Positions 1 through 11,036 of a stretch of DNA of 64,000 nucleotides are shown here, piece after piece. A program made the position numbers and the translations under genes. The stretch spans positions 1-64,000 of the forward strand of contig JAANDG010000695.1 of assembly GCA_036852015.1 (NCBI GenBank). The letters run 5' to 3'. The first letter of the stretch is position 1, and each line of letters opens with the position of its first letter. Source of the stretch: Pelodera strongyloides (taxonomy: Eukaryota > Nematoda > Chromadorea > Rhabditida > Rhabditidae). The notes beneath the pieces were generated by a model. That model made no database searches, was not told the DNA's origin, and saw only the letters and a list, made by a program, of their open reading frames with translations.

Positions 1-830
1 ATCTTTTTTATTGTTTTGCCATAATCTCACGCGCTGTGGCGCGTGCTAACTTCTTTCCAACAGTTTCACAAGTATTTTTTTAGTATATGAGAGTCTTACA
101 GATTATTATGAATGAAGGTGCCTCCGGAAACATGGACGATCTTAAAAACGCCGATCAGCCAAGTCTGTCAATTTTCAGCACAATGGAAGAAAATACTGGT
201 CAACTAATAAAACTCAGTCTTAAGTTAATATAGATTTTCAATTGGTGCCCAAAGTATGGTTAATTGGTGCTAGTCTTCACTGTGATACCAACGAATGTGT
301 ACATTCATATAAAGTAGGTGAAACCATTTGGTGACGGTTCACTGTTTTTTGTGGGCCTACCCACCAAGTGGTCACCAACTTGTGACCAAGTTTCGATGAA
401 AACAGTCATCAGATATTCGTCAAATGGTCACGAACCAGTCTCGAACCAGAGCCATGTTTTTTTCGGTAAAAACCCATTTGGTGATGTGCCGACGACGGTT
501 TTTATGTGGTTTCGGCAATTATTTCGTTTTCCTGTGCTGAAATTTATGAGCTACATACATATGCCTATAAGAATAAGACTTCAAGATTCGAGCGTTGTTT
601 CATTTCTCTTCTTATAATTTCAATGTTCGACGTAGCGAGTTTTTGACGTAAAGTAGTCTATGAAAGCCGGTAAATTTTATTTTCTTGACGCTATTTGGCT
701 TCAGACTTCATACATCAAAAACATCTGTGATTTATGATATTGATAATAAACATTTTATCAGATACTGTGGAATGTGAAAATGTACTCAAATAATAAACGG
801 AAGCTTACGCCGCAATGTAAGTATCTTCAA
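1..830. other. Non-coding repeat-derived stretch
   Basis: I see no supportable gene here. From about 318 there is a stretch rich in variants of ACCATTTGGTGA, with direct and inverted relatives of CCAAATGGTCACCAA. The same motif cluster recurs at 11632-11850 and, diverged, at 32321-32460. This suggests an old SINE or MITE family. The 99-codon reading frame at 318-617 loses its frame in copy 2 through a one-base deletion (AAACCCATT versus AAACCATT), which argues against coding. Confidence 0.5.
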
Positions 831-833
831 GAT

Positions 834-998
834 CAAAGCGACAAACCGGCCGGTTTTTGAAACGCGACAACTGAATTCTTACGTATTTATGCTAATTTGC
901 TCGAATTTAGCTCGATTTTTTATTCGAATTTATGTTCATTTGCATAAGAATGCTGGTCTACTCGATGTGTTTCAGTAACCCGGCCGGTATTTCGTTTT
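834..998. mobile_element. Foldback/MITE, CCGGCCGG family (copy 1a)
   Basis: The ends are imperfect inverted repeats built around AAAGCGA-AAACCGGCCGG-TTTTTGAAACGC on the left and its diverged complement on the right (ACCCGGCCGGTATTTCGTTTT). This is a degraded member of a family seen in cleaner, TTAA-flanked form at 8049-8238, 19363-19553 and 29498-29678. The interior is AT-rich with no ORF. Confidence 0.75.
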
Positions 999-1019
999 GG
1001 TTTTATCGCTACTTATCCT

Positions 1020-1895
1020 ATAAGATTAAGGCCACACCTTGCATTGGTATCGTATGCTCATTGATGAAAATGGTGCCAAATTCATCGATCCTTCTAGTAA
1101 GGCGAATCTGCTCGGTAAATATTTCAATTCTGCCTTTACCACTGACAATGGAGCCTTACCTAATGGTAATTCTCCAATCTCTGTAAACTCATCTTTATGC
1201 AATTTCCACTTCGACAACACGCTTATCTATAAGACTTTACTGTCACTCAAGGGAGCAACATCCCTAACTTATGACCGTATCCCGCAACTGATTCTCAAAA
1301 ATATGGCTGCTGAGCTTACGGCTCCAATTCGCTTTATTTTAAATGCCAGTACAGTGCCACATCAGTGGTAAGTTTCTTATGTTGTTCCAATTCCCAAGGT
1401 TAGGTCTCCTAAAATGCCCAATGATTTTCGTCCTATTTCCATTAGTTCTGCAGTCTGCACAAAGTTATGGAAAAAATCATTTCTCGCAAACTTATTGAGC
1501 ATTTGAACTTGTACTCCCTCTTACCTCCTGAACAGTACGGTTTTGTCCGTCAAAGTTCTGTGTGCGATCAATTAATTGATTACCAATTTGATTTTTTATC
1601 AGCACTTGCTAATGGCAAATGTGTTGACGTGATATATTTTGACCTTGCAAAAGCCTTTGATACTGTATGCCACTCTAAGCTTATTCACATTCTTTCCTTG
1701 CTCGGTATTTCTGGAAACCTTTATTGGATACGATCATTCTCAAAGTTGGTCATAGTTTATCTGAAACATTTGCATAGCTGTCGGGCGTTCCACAGGGATC
1801 TATACTCGGTCCTCTTCTGTTCCTTTTATATGTTCGTGAACTCCCCTCACTATTGTCTATTCAATTATGACTCAATTATGCAATTATGACTTGTT
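1020..1895 (+). pseudogene. Decayed CR1-like non-LTR reverse transcriptase fragment (copy 1)
   Basis: Remnant of a LINE ORF2. The reading frame carries RT landmarks in order: DRIPQLILKN, then after an in-frame stop (TAA, HQW*) a DFRPISISSAV motif at about 1425-1455, PPEQYGF near 1520, the catalytic-Asp motif IYFDLAKAFD near 1630-1660, and GVPQGSILGPLLFLLYV near 1785-1835. These are spread over three frames with at least two frameshifts, and the fragment ends before the FADD box. No endonuclease domain is present. It shares motif layout with the intact LINE ORF2 at 38432-41320 but is clearly a different, older element. It is dead, both by truncation and by stops. Confidence 0.88.
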
Positions 1896-2261
1896 GCGGG
1901 GTAAAGAATCACAAGTTATTTTCCGAATAGCATTTCCAATATCAAAGTGCCCCGTCGCACAGTTATCACATAGATAAGGTGATTGCGAGTGAGCGTGGCT
2001 TTTCACACACACCACCGGATAACTATTTTATGCTTCTCTATTATGGACGTTTAGAAAGAAATATATTTATTTCTTATAGTTATCCGTTTAATTTTTTTTT
2101 AATAAATGTATGTGTCCAACCTAAATAAAAGTATCTGCAGACGAGTGTGCAATGTAATTTGCGGAATTTCATAGTCATTGCCCAATTCTGTAGTTTCTCA
2201 TAGAAAATTAACATCATTTTTGCAAGTTTGTATGTTTGTACACTTGTCAGTTACTTTGCAG
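1896..2261. other. Intergenic, nothing recognised
   Basis: AT-rich spacer between the RT fragment and the CD36 pseudogene. No ORF, RNA gene or clear repeat is seen. A TTACTTTGCAG site directly before the ATG at 2262 resembles a nematode splice or trans-splice acceptor. Confidence 0.4.
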
Positions 2262-3011
2262 ATGAGGGTTAAACCATGTGAGGTGGTAACATAATACTCG
2301 CGTTCTCATTCCTAGCTGCGGGATTTATTACCTGGATTATATTCCCGAAGGTTTACCCTGCCGAAGTGAAAAAGGTAGGTTTTCTTACGTGAAGCGGCAT
2401 CTCTCATCGCTCGCAACTCTAGCTCTCTCACACAAACAGTCTCTCTCTCTCTCTCTCCTTCTTTCTGCTTTTTTTATCGCTAGCTGTCTACCTCCACCTC
2501 TAGTACCTAACACAACTTGAAATTCTAAAATATGTCACAACAGAGGCACTAAAAGCTATCAGGTAACTTTCACTGTTCTGACACTAGTCAAACATCGTAC
2601 CACAACCAATAATAAATCATTTACGCATTAGAGCTTGCTCTCTTTTGTGGTTCATTTCAGCGTGGGCTAACCACTGGTTCCAAGAGATTCTGGTGCAAGT
2701 CCAGAGTTTTATTATAATAATCTATCTCTCTCTCTCTCGCTATCTCTCTCTCACTCTCTCTCTCTCTGTCTATCTTTCTTTTTTTGTTTCTTTCCTCGAA
2801 GCTAAAACTCTTTACATCCAGAACCTGACGTCCCACCCAACCGACGACGAAGGGCTCGGTTTGTCTGCTTTTCTCTTTGCAAATCCTCCAACGAAAAATT
2901 GATGAAGTTCTACTCTTCAACGTTACGAACATCGATGAGATTGTTTGCCACGGGGCGCAACCCAGGGTTGTGGAAATGGGAGCTTACGCAGCGATGTAAG
3001 TATCTTCAAGA

Positions 3012-3187
3012 TTAAAGCGACAAACCGGCCGGTTTTTGAAACGCGACAACTGAATTCTTACGTGTTTATGCTAAATTGCTCGAATTTAGCTCGATTTCTT
3101 ATTCTAATTTATGTGCATTTGCATACGCTGCAAAGAATGCTGGTCTACTCGATGTGTTTCAGTAACCCGGCCGGTATTTCGTTTTAA
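3012..3187. mobile_element. Foldback/MITE, CCGGCCGG family (copy 1b)
   Basis: TTAA at 3012-3015 and at 3184-3187 flank inverted ends (TTAAAGCGACAAACCGGCCG... and ...CCGGTATTTCGTTTTAA). It is inserted in the CD36 pseudogene directly after the GAYA codons. Confidence 0.82.
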
Positions 3188-3626
3188 ACTCACAAGCTTG
3201 ACAGGCTACCAGGGTCTCAGCACCCATCCCGTGTAGAATACGACCTCTTTTTGTTACTTTCAAGGATAACCTCACTTATCATTTGAAAGCGCTAAAGGAG
3301 CTTATGGTTTTTCCAAGCACCCCAAAGTACGGTGTGATTCTGTCAATACTCCCGTCTTTTGCATGAAACTTGCATATATAATATGAAGAATTAAAAAATG
3401 TTCTCGTGTAGTTCCAGAATACTGTAAATGTTCACCATACTTGGAAATCCCATTAGGTTTGACCGATGCAGTTGTGTTCATTTTGCACAACGTGAAACAT
3501 TGCGTGTTTTCCACGCACAGCTGACGTCCGAGTTTTATGTCGCGAAATTTGTTTGCGCGCCAAGTTATCTCAAAATCTTCACCGTTTCTCCTTGCGCGCC
3601 ACATTTCATAGTCATATGTAGAACTA

Positions 3627-4078
3627 TTAAAGGAGGAGGCTCACGAGATTCTAGTGTACGATTTCTTACTTCCTATCGATAGGTGATGGCATTTGCTTCC
3701 AATAAACATGCCTTATGAAGCAAAAGCTCTTAATTAGACGGAATAAATCAATATAATACTTGGAATTTTATCAAAGTTCTTGACCGTAGCCTTTGTGTCC
3801 CGAGGGAATATGGCTCTTATTGTATGTCTCCCGCGGTTATCTAGCTATAGTTGCACCCTTATTTCCTTATTTTGAGATCACCATATACCCTCGGGACACA
3901 CACAATTACAAAGGCTATGGTAAGGAATTTTGATAGAGTTCTAAGCGTTACATTGATTTATTGCTTCTAATTAAAAGCTTTTACTTCATAAGTCATGTTT
4001 ACTGGAAGCAAATACCATCATCTATCGAAAAAAAAGAAAGAAATCGTACACTCAGATCTCGTGAGCCTCCTCCTTTAA
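3627..4078. mobile_element. TTAA-flanked long foldback element (copy 1)
   Basis: The ends are TTAAAGGAGGAGGCTCACGA on the left and its exact complement (TCGTGAGCCTCCTCCTTTAA) on the right, with arms of about 170-200 nt complementary throughout (for example GGCATTTGCTTCCA / TGGAAGCAAATACC). The core carries GTGTCCCGAGGG...CCCTCGGGACAC and GTTGCACCCTTATTTCC, shared with foldbacks at about 9560-9995 and 21505-21640. There is no coding capacity. It is non-autonomous. Confidence 0.85.
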
Positions 4079-4928
4079 ACGCTCTCACGTGGAAGGAGGT
4101 ACCATGTGGTTTGACTATATTAATATGCATAACTATTTATTAGTTTACTGCTTTTCTAGAGTCTAGAGAATCCGAGCACAAGCAATACTTGATATTTAAC
4201 GCGGATGGCACTGAGGTACGTATTGTATTTTTAATTTAAACCAATATAAATATTTTCAACATTTTGGAACAAATTTAGGATTTTTTTTTTTTCAACAAAA
4301 TTTAGGGAAGAAAATTTATTTTTTATTAGTTTCTACTTTTAATTTGGAGGAAAATGCGAATTACTTCTAGTTTCCAGGTGTGCACGCTTATCTTTTTTTC
4401 CGGCTAGTTATTTTTTTATTAGATGTTGCATGTCTGCGTTCCACCAAATTTACCTTGTTGTTTAGATAACTGACAATAAGTGCGCCGCATTCGCGCCAAT
4501 ATCACACCATTTCGCGCTCCTCTGGCTCATTCCCAGCACATCCTGTGTCGGAGCCACGTTTACTACGCTGAGTTACATCAGTGCATGTATGTGACTTGTA
4601 ACTTGGAGTTCTAAAGCATAACATCAGCTGTTACCAGGTCTTTTACGAAAACTATAAACGCTACGAAATGAGGAGGATAGCTGCGCAACGTGCAACTTTG
4701 ATGATTTGGTCACAATACCCAACCACACCGAAGTGGTCTGTTTCTAAATAATACGTTTTGATCCTATTTTCGAACTTTCCTACGATTTCATCTAAATGTA
4801 AGTCGCATGTCAGGTGCCTACCGTACACCGGAAGATTTTTTCTGGTTTTCTGGTTCATAGTTCATAGTTTTGACAGAATCGTGCTTTTTAAACTAGAAAC
4901 TCAAAAAGTGAAGCAGCATCACAAGAAA

Positions 4929-5170
4929 AGATAAGAAGTAGACGATTCATGCTGTCAACGAAACGGGGAGACGGAAAAAGACACCGAATTTGTGGCTGAT
5001 GAAGAGCATGATTGAAGCATGACAAAAATCAGGCCATCAGGAAACTCATTTTGGATTGGCTTTCATTGTGATTGACACTTGTTTACAGGACCAAGTACAA
5101 TCGAACGGCTTGTGCGTACATAAAAGGGCTGCAGATGGCTGTTAACCAGTGTCGACTATCTTTTAGATAA
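4929..5170 (+). promoter_or_regulatory. Candidate upstream region of the double-saposin gene
   Basis: Two AGATAA motifs (4929-4934 and 5165-5170) and a TATA-like ACATAAAAGG near 5116-5125 lie within 340 bp of the ATG. GATA sites drive most intestinal genes in C. elegans. Their use here is inferred. Confidence 0.3.
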
Positions 5171-5262
5171 ACGGTCACCTCTTTAGATTTTTTCAACTTT
5201 TTTTGTTTTCCCAAACTTGTTGTATTTTTAAAGAAAGATTCAACATAATTATTTTGGTTCAG

Positions 5263-6405
5263 ATGTCACAACAACCTTTATGGCTTTTAATGCTACTTCT
5301 TGGATACAATACTGCAAGCTCGTACTCATGGTTCGACTATCCTGTCTGTTCGGAATGTCCAGCAACACTAAACGACCTGGGTCAAGTAATTGTTTTGCAA
5401 TTCTTTAATATGCTAATTGACATTTTGCATTCTTGAGATTAGTTCCATGTTAACTCTGCGAACACATTTAGGATATTGAGCTGATTTTGCAGTCCGCTCA
5501 TGCAGCTGCGACAAAAATCTGTCGTCTCAACAAAAAAAATGCAAGATCCTGCGTGGCTACGTCTCAAATTGTTAAAGACATTGTGAGCGAGATAGTCAAG
5601 GAGTTGTTTCCTGGAGAATTCGAGAACGTTCCCCGCGGTGTGATGTGTTCTCATGGTCTCCTGATCTGTCCGGACACGTACGTTTATTTGTTCTTTTTAA
5701 TCAAAATTAAATATTGTTTTGTTCGCGGAATAATGTGCTTAGGAGGCAGAGTTAATTAAATCTTTATTAAAAAGAAAGATAGACCCTGACAGCAGAATAG
5801 ACGAGTTTATATAACAGGGTTTGTATAGAAATGACTATGAGAATTTAATAATCATAAGTTTATAGGATTTTTATGATGACGTTTTAGAACTCCTGGTGGG
5901 AAGGAACTGGACGCTGGAAAATGGTCGTGTGCGAGCTGCTTCAGCTTCTTCGAAAAGCTTTTTACGGTGAGAATAACACCAAACGAAATGCAACACTTAT
6001 TTCTTCGAAAAGATGTCATTGCTTTAAGAGCGCATTTTTTCGGTTCGTTTATATTTACTCATTGTATGTTTTCAGCTTATTTCAAAACCGTTGCAAAAGC
6101 TCAACGAACGTCTACCATTATTTCTTTGTGATCGAGGACAAGACACTTGCAAGGATTCTTTTTCCTCAGCCATTCAATTGACCGGAACCTTGAACGACAT
6201 CTTGCAGAAGAAGGTTTATTATATTTTTATAAACAAAATAGATTAATATTATATGCCATAGTTTAATTTATTGACAATAATGAACTATCACACAAAAATT
6301 TCCGAGAAATACACCAATTCGTATACTTGTATAACAACAACGTATAACAACTTTTAGGCAACGACGGATTATGCATGCAAACAATTGATGTCCTGCGTCG
6401 CTTAG
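5263..6405 (+). CDS. Secreted protein with two saposin-B domains, copy 1
   Basis: Spliced model: exons 5263-5385, 5472-5677, 5888-5966, 6076-6213, 6358-6405, all with GT..TAG/CAG introns (86-210 bp) and compatible phases, giving 197 residues. Residues 1-20 are a signal peptide (LWLLMLLLGYNTASS). Domain 1 has six cysteines at 29, 32, 58, 68, 100, 107. Domain 2 has six at 124, 127, 154, 161, 189, 195. Both follow the saposin-B order CxxC...C...C...C...C (pairs 1-6, 2-5, 3-4 in the family), and there are no other cysteines. Saposin-like proteins bind lipids and disturb membranes; in nematodes many are secreted gut effectors. The ATG follows TTGGTTCAG, a possible trans-splice site. A second in-frame acceptor exists at 5493 (exon 2 shorter by 7 codons). 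AGATAA motifs at 4929-4934 and 5165-5170 would fit intestinal GATA control. I infer a lytic or lipid-binding role but cannot name the ortholog. Confidence 0.87.
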
Positions 6406-6741
6406 TAGAAGAAACAAATCGCCACCGCTGTATTGAGATATGCCTCAAAACACCCTGTATCTGTATCTGATAAATTCCATTTAATAACTCTTATTATCCG
6501 AAAGCGCATTGACAAAAACAAAATGACTAAGATTAGCATTGCATGTTTTATTACAAATAATATTTTCTGGGCTTATGGAAAGAGAGAGAAACAAACGTTT
6601 ATTATCCACAAAAATTGGTAACAAGTTATAAGAAATTCTCAGATGAAAATTACTGAAAGATAGGATTATTATAATAAAATTAATCACACAAATGTCTCAT
6701 AACAACGTTCCAAAAAGTTATTGTACACAATGTTGTAAAAA
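6406..6741. other. Convergent intergenic region
   Basis: AT-rich spacer between the ends of the plus-strand saposin gene and the minus-strand exon at 6742-7343. TTTATT at 6547 and 6597 gives AATAAA on the minus strand. Nothing else is seen. Confidence 0.4.
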
Positions 6742-7343
6742 CTATTCATCCATGCACTCATCAAGCATTGGCGGAATCGCACGATTCACTTTGGCAAGAA
6801 TCGCGAGAAGCTCCGCAATCATGCGGTCAATTTTTTGTCTGTCTGTCACGCCTGCCACATCAACCGAACGCATCTCTTCAAATCTACACCTAAAAACGGT
6901 GCGAATCACGGGCGCTCGCTTGTCCAGCAACGCAATGGCGGGAGGAAAATTGTGCTCGTAGAAGTGGAAGCTATCAAGGCTGTGCATTTTTTGTTTCGGT
7001 TCCTTTAAATCATAGTAAGCCTCGAGGGTCTGCGCCGATGCGAGTTCTGCTACGCTCGGCTTTGTAGAGTTATGGCGGGCCCAAGGATGTGGCGGTGAAA
7101 AGTTGAGGGCCTTGCGCAACTCCTCCTTCCCGATAAGTATCAACGTGTCTTTGATCAACAAGGCATTAAGTATCCGGGCTAAGCTCTCTTTAAGAACGCC
7201 GTTCCAAATCTCTTCGTGGTCACGAGAGCTCAAGCACGAGATCTTGGCCAACTCGGCGTCGGTGTCGCAGAATGCTTCGGTTATTCTCTGTGATTTATTC
7301 GGAGCTGAGGGCGAAGCAGAACTGCTGGAGAATTCGCGGCTGC
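6742..7343 (-). CDS. Terminal exon of an unidentified protein, copy 1
   Basis: An open frame of about 199 codons runs from a plausible acceptor (AACAACTTTAG, just above 7343) to TAG at 6742-6744. It begins GSREFSSSSASPSAPNKSQR, a low-complexity Ser/Pro stretch, then becomes a mixed helical, Leu/Ala/Glu-rich protein (TEAFCDTDAELAKISCLSS, ARILNALLIKDTLILIGKEE) and ends IPPMLDECMDE*. No in-frame ATG occurs near the start, so an upstream exon supplying the start is needed; I could not find it. There is no membrane segment and no motif I recognise. Amino-acid composition and identity of both copies argue that it is or was coding. It is convergent with the saposin gene. Confidence 0.55.
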
Positions 7344-8048
7344 CTAAAGTTGTTCATTATTATACACCAGACCAGACGGCCGCCTGAGGTGACTTTCAAA
7401 GTCTAAAATGCAGGAACACCAGTGAGCACACCTATGTTTAACGTTTGCTTAAAGCGAATTAGCGGTCGGTCTCAACAAAAAAATAGCAAAGAGGAGGAGT
7501 AAACAACCGTGCGTTGATTGCATTTAAACCGTGCGTATTTTTGCTTATTTTACTAGCAAATTCAAAATATTTTGTCAACATTTCGTCATTTGGATGCCGC
7601 CGAATGTTTAATTATTTCAAATTCAGGTGGCGTTTTTTTTTGCTATTTTACTAGGCCGACCGCCATGTGGGGATTTTTCCATACAAAATCAAGAAAAAAT
7701 CTTAGTTTGCACACATTTTTTTGTTATACGCACTTATTTGTTTGTGTTTTTATATTTATTTTCGTTGATAACTGTTGTTAAACTATTTTTGGTGAAAAAA
7801 CCCCAAACCGTGTGATATTTCGCTAGTACCAAATCTCGTTGCGTTCACACGCGGCTTCAAACAAAAAAGTAAACTCTTCTCCTGTGTATAATAAGATGCT
7901 ATGGATATTTTAGCCAAAAACATGGTATATGCAAATCTGTGCAACCATCTATTTTAACTAACATACCAGCATGTAAAGTAGTGGTGATGCAGACGCAGAC
8001 GATGAGTGTAGTCAACATTCCTTCAGCTGGAAATATATGTAGCGTACT
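7344..8048. other. Intergenic, no gene supported
   Basis: AT-rich spacer. It must contain the missing upstream exon of the minus-strand gene if that gene is intact, but no exon with a good donor could be picked out. Short hydrophobic frames at 7570-7815 come from T-rich sequence. Confidence 0.35.
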
Positions 8049-8238
8049 TTAAAGCAAAATACCGGCCGGTTTTTGAAACGCACCAAGTATTCCCTGCTTT
8101 CTTGCTATGCTTCATATGCAAATGAGCATACATTTGAATAAAAAATAGACCCTAATCAATAGACCCCTTGTAGCATAACTGCATAAGAATGCTGATATTT
8201 GAGATGCGTTTCAAAAACCGGCCGGTATTTCGCTTTAA
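8049..8238. mobile_element. Foldback/MITE, CCGGCCGG family (copy 1c)
   Basis: TTAA at both outer ends. The left end TTAAAGCAAAATACCGGCCG continues into TTTTTGAAACGCA; the right end is the complement TGCGTTTCAAAAACCGGCCG followed by GTATTTCGCTTTAA. About 33-bp terminal inverted repeats enclose an AT-rich interior with no ORF. Confidence 0.88.
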
Positions 8239-8364
8239 TGCATTTACGCAAGAGAGGTACGTGTGAATTGTGCAGCGAAATAAATACTAACCTAGAGAAT
8301 GCAACAGCGATAGCCAAATATATTAGAGAGGAAATATGAACAATATTTATAATGGTCTATACAA

Positions 8365-8366
<2 letters not shown>

Positions 8367-8417
<51 letters not shown>
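8367..8417. repeat. (AT)n microsatellite
   Basis: About 25 AT dinucleotides. The paralogous site in copy 2 (about 19681-19701) has only about 10. Confidence 0.95.
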
Positions 8418-8420
<3 letters not shown>

Positions 8421-8575
8421 ACATGTGTGGTGGTTATGAAATAGCCACCGGATTGAAATGAAAAGAGCGAAGGCGGCCTATTTGTCGCTCAAACCCGACC
8501 CGATTCTAAACGAAAAATGAAAGTTTCCTTCTGTGTCACACTCTAAACACACTTGGATAGAGAGACAAAACAGGC

Positions 8576-10151
8576 GATTTATCGTGGAAAAGAGTCCTTG
8601 AATGGTAAGTTTGGGTTTCATCCTACTTTAAAACTAGGAAAAGAGAACAATAGTTGAATCGGTTGCTATAAATGTTGTTTTTACCATATGCAGAGGTTAT
8701 GCTCAAACTAGGCCTTTGTTATAACCAAACTGGTCAATTTTATCGTGGAAAAGAGTCCTTGAATGGTAAGTTTGGGTTTCATCCTACTTTAAAACTAGGA
8801 AAAGAGAACAATAGTTGAATCGGTTGCTATAAATGTTGTTTTTACCATATGCAGAGGTTATGCTCAAACTAGGCCTTTGTTATAACCAAACTGGTCAATT
8901 TTATCGTGGAAAAGAGTCCTTGAATGGTAAGTTTGGGTTTCATCCTACTTTAAAACTAGGAAAAGAGAACAATAGTTGAATCGGTTGCTATAAATGTTGT
9001 TTTTACCATATGCAGAGGTTATGCTCAAACTAGGCCTTTGTTATAACCAAACTGGTCAATTTTATCGTGGAAAAGAGTCCTTGAATGGTAAGTTTGGGTT
9101 TCATCCTACTTTAAAACTAGGAAAAGAGAACAATAGTTGAATCGGTTGCTATAAATGTTGTTTTTACCATATGCAGAGGTTATGCTCAAACTAGGCCTTT
9201 GTTATAACCAAACTGGTCATTTCACTTATGCTAACAATTTTCCGATTTTATCTCGAAAACTTCGTTATGCCCTGAAACAGATTCTAGCATAGAATAAACA
9301 GAGAATGGGTATTCCAGACCAAAGAGTAGCGTGTCTGCGTGTCATCCTGGTGAAAATAGGAAATTAAGAGCATGATCGAAAGGCCAGTTGGTTATTACAA
9401 AGGCCTAGTTTGAGCATAACCTCTGCATATGGTAAAAACAACATTTATAGCAACCGATTCAACTATTGTTCTCTTTTCCTAGTTTTAAAGTAGGATGAAA
9501 CCCAAACTTACCATTCAAGGACTCTTTTCCACGATAAAATATTGTCCTCTTTTCACATGAGCTGAGACTCACGAGATCTAAGTGTACGATTTCTTTCTTC
9601 TTATCTATGATGGTATTTGCTTCCAAGAAACATGCCCTGTAAAGCAAAAGCTTTTAATCAGAAGGAATAAAACAGTAGAATGCTTTGAATGCTATCGATT
9701 TTTTTTACCATGGCCGTTGTAATTGTATGTGTCCCGAGGGTAGCTGGGGACTCAAACTAAGAAAATAAGGGTGCAACTATGGCTAGATACCATCGGGACA
9801 CATACAATAAGAGCCAGATACCCTCGGGACACAAGGGCTGCAGTCAAAAAATTTTGATAAAATTCTAAGCATTATATTGATTAATTCCTTCTAATTAAAA
9901 GCTTTTGCTTCATAAGGCAGTTTATTGGAAGCAAATACCATCATCTACCGATAAGAAGAAAGGCTCGTGAGCCTCCTCCTTTGACGGCGCGGTCACCGGT
10001 TTGGCCCTTATGTATACTTTGTATTTTTATTATCTGTATAATTTATAAAGCATAGTGTTGGGAAAATGTTTATTCAGGGTGGAAACTGGAAAAAAGGGCT
10101 CTCTGATGTAACCCAAACTATGTTAGCGCTATCGCGCTAACAAAGGATATC
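8576..10151. mobile_element. 1.58 kb composite foldback block present only in copy 1
   Basis: Bounded by ACAAAACAGGC on the left and CAAATATCTTC on the right, which are joined directly in copy 2. It contains four tandem 161-bp units (starts 8578, 8739, 8900, 9061), a spacer, then a single unit in inverted orientation (about 9401-9540), so the two sides can fold back. It continues into a relative of the CTCACGAGAT...GAGCCTCCTCCTTT foldback (about 9560-9995) and ends beside a perfect hairpin GTTAGCGC-TATC-GCGCTAAC. No ORF of note. It may be an insertion into copy 1 or a loss from copy 2. No clear target duplication is visible. Confidence 0.8.
8578..9221. repeat. Tandem repeat, 161 bp x 4
   Basis: Four essentially identical direct units containing TTTATCGTGGAAAAGAGTCC and TATAACCAAACTGGTCA. 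A fifth copy lies inverted at about 9401-9540. Confidence 0.93.
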
Positions 10152-11036
10152 AAATATCTTCTTTTAAAAATCTCCTTATGATTCATTTGTTAATTCGAAT
10201 GCTAGTCATTCATGAAAATAATGAAATATTCACTAAAAGTTCAATTAAAGACAACTTTTTGAAAATCACAAGTTCCAAGCATTTTCAAAACTAGAAGGCA
10301 GTAATAACCACAATTATGTGTACCAAATTGTTGTACTTGAAATGTTGAGCATTCAATTATATTATCTTCTGCACCATTACTTTTTGAGATAATTGATAAT
10401 TTCTTCAGGTGGATATACTCCGAAAGAATCGAAGTGATAATTTTTTTCTTGTATCTTTTTACAGCAAACCCAATAAGTAACCCTTATTATTTGAAGAGTC
10501 AAGATTCACAATTCCGACTTCTCTTGATAGTATCTTATCCAGGAGAGTGTCACGTGTGTCACGCATGAACAGGAGAGTGTCACGTGTGTCACGCATGAAC
10601 AGGAGAGTGTCACATGTGTCACGCATGAACACACCGCAAAAGTCTTTGATTTTCAAAACATTTGCGAGAATTTGTAGGTCTAGATTAGTCAAAAGTTTCA
10701 GGTGTTTTCAGAGACTAAGTCGCGTTCGAGTTACGAAAAGTTGTGGATTCCGGAATTCCAGGTTAGAGATGGGACACCGGAAACGTAAATGTTTTTTTCC
10801 GCTATTTACTAATGATTCCATATCATCCTTTAATGTTGTCATTTAAACCATAGGGGTATGCTGCATTCAACAGTTTAATCCAAAAAAGCTCTTTGGATTT
10901 ACGAATTGTGTATTTATTGTCTTAATTATGTATGTTTGTGCGCACCTCTGTGGTGTAATAAATTATTATTATTATATTATTTAATCCCAACTGTCGGGGT
11001 CAAGCGTCATTTTTGGCTCCTGCAGTGGTTAAAAAT
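10152..11036. other. Right end of copy 1, repeat-like, no gene
   Basis: Besides the minisatellite it has CGCGTTCGAGTT...AAAAGTTGTGGATTCCGGAAT, which recurs inverted at about 11084-11155 (a foldback), and a terminus GGTGTAATAAATTATTATT typical of non-LTR element 3' tails. No coding sequence is supported. Confidence 0.45.
10541..10630. repeat. 30-bp minisatellite, 3 units
   Basis: Unit AGGAGAGTGTCACGTGTGTC plus ACGCATGAAC, three copies. The paralogous array in copy 2 has seven. Because 30 is divisible by 3 it stays open in all frames, which explains the repeated MRDTRDTLLF-type frames; I do not call those genes. Confidence 0.95.

Larger units (their letters stand above)
2262..4745 (+). pseudogene. 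CD36/scavenger-receptor-family pseudogene (copy 1)
   Basis: CD36-family (SCAV/LIMP-2-like) membrane receptors begin with a short cytoplasmic tail and a membrane segment and carry conserved FNVTN and GPY motifs. Here 2262-2374 encodes a membrane segment (FLAAGFITWIIFPKV) followed by a GTAGGT donor. 2661 onward is a second exon, containing FANPPTKN and then, in a shifted frame from 2913, LFNVTNIDEIV and PRVVEMGAYA. 4160-4215 encodes RESEHKQYLIFNADGTE with a GTACGT donor, and 4638-4740 encodes VFYENYKRYEMRRIAA followed, in another frame, by FDDLVTIPNHTEVV. The breaks are a frameshift in exon 1 (the ATG frame meets TAA after ten codons), at least two more frameshifts, a foldback inside at 3012-3187, another at 3627-4078, and loss of the C-terminal two thirds. 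Identification rests on motifs. Confidence 0.82.
1..11036. repeat. Segmental tandem duplication, copy 1
   Basis: Position 1 onward matches position 11315 onward almost base for base (offset 11312-11315, drifting with small indels) until both copies end at the motif GGTTAAAAAT near 11036 and 20896. The left edge may lie outside the window. Differences seen are a 1.58 kb block present only here (8576-10151), a 30-bp minisatellite of 3 versus 7 units, a longer AT run here, a shorter ATT run here, and scattered single-base changes. Near identity through introns and intergenic DNA indicates a recent duplication or recent homogenisation. Confidence 0.93.

Noticed and set aside
2657..2932. Frames rich in RERE or SLSLSL across the CD36 pseudogene
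   Set aside because: They translate a (CT)n microsatellite whose length differs between the two copies.
3302..3604. 100-codon minus-strand frame (also at 14591-14917)
   Set aside because: Lies inside the CD36 pseudogene region, changes length between duplicates through a T-run indel, and has no recognisable motif.
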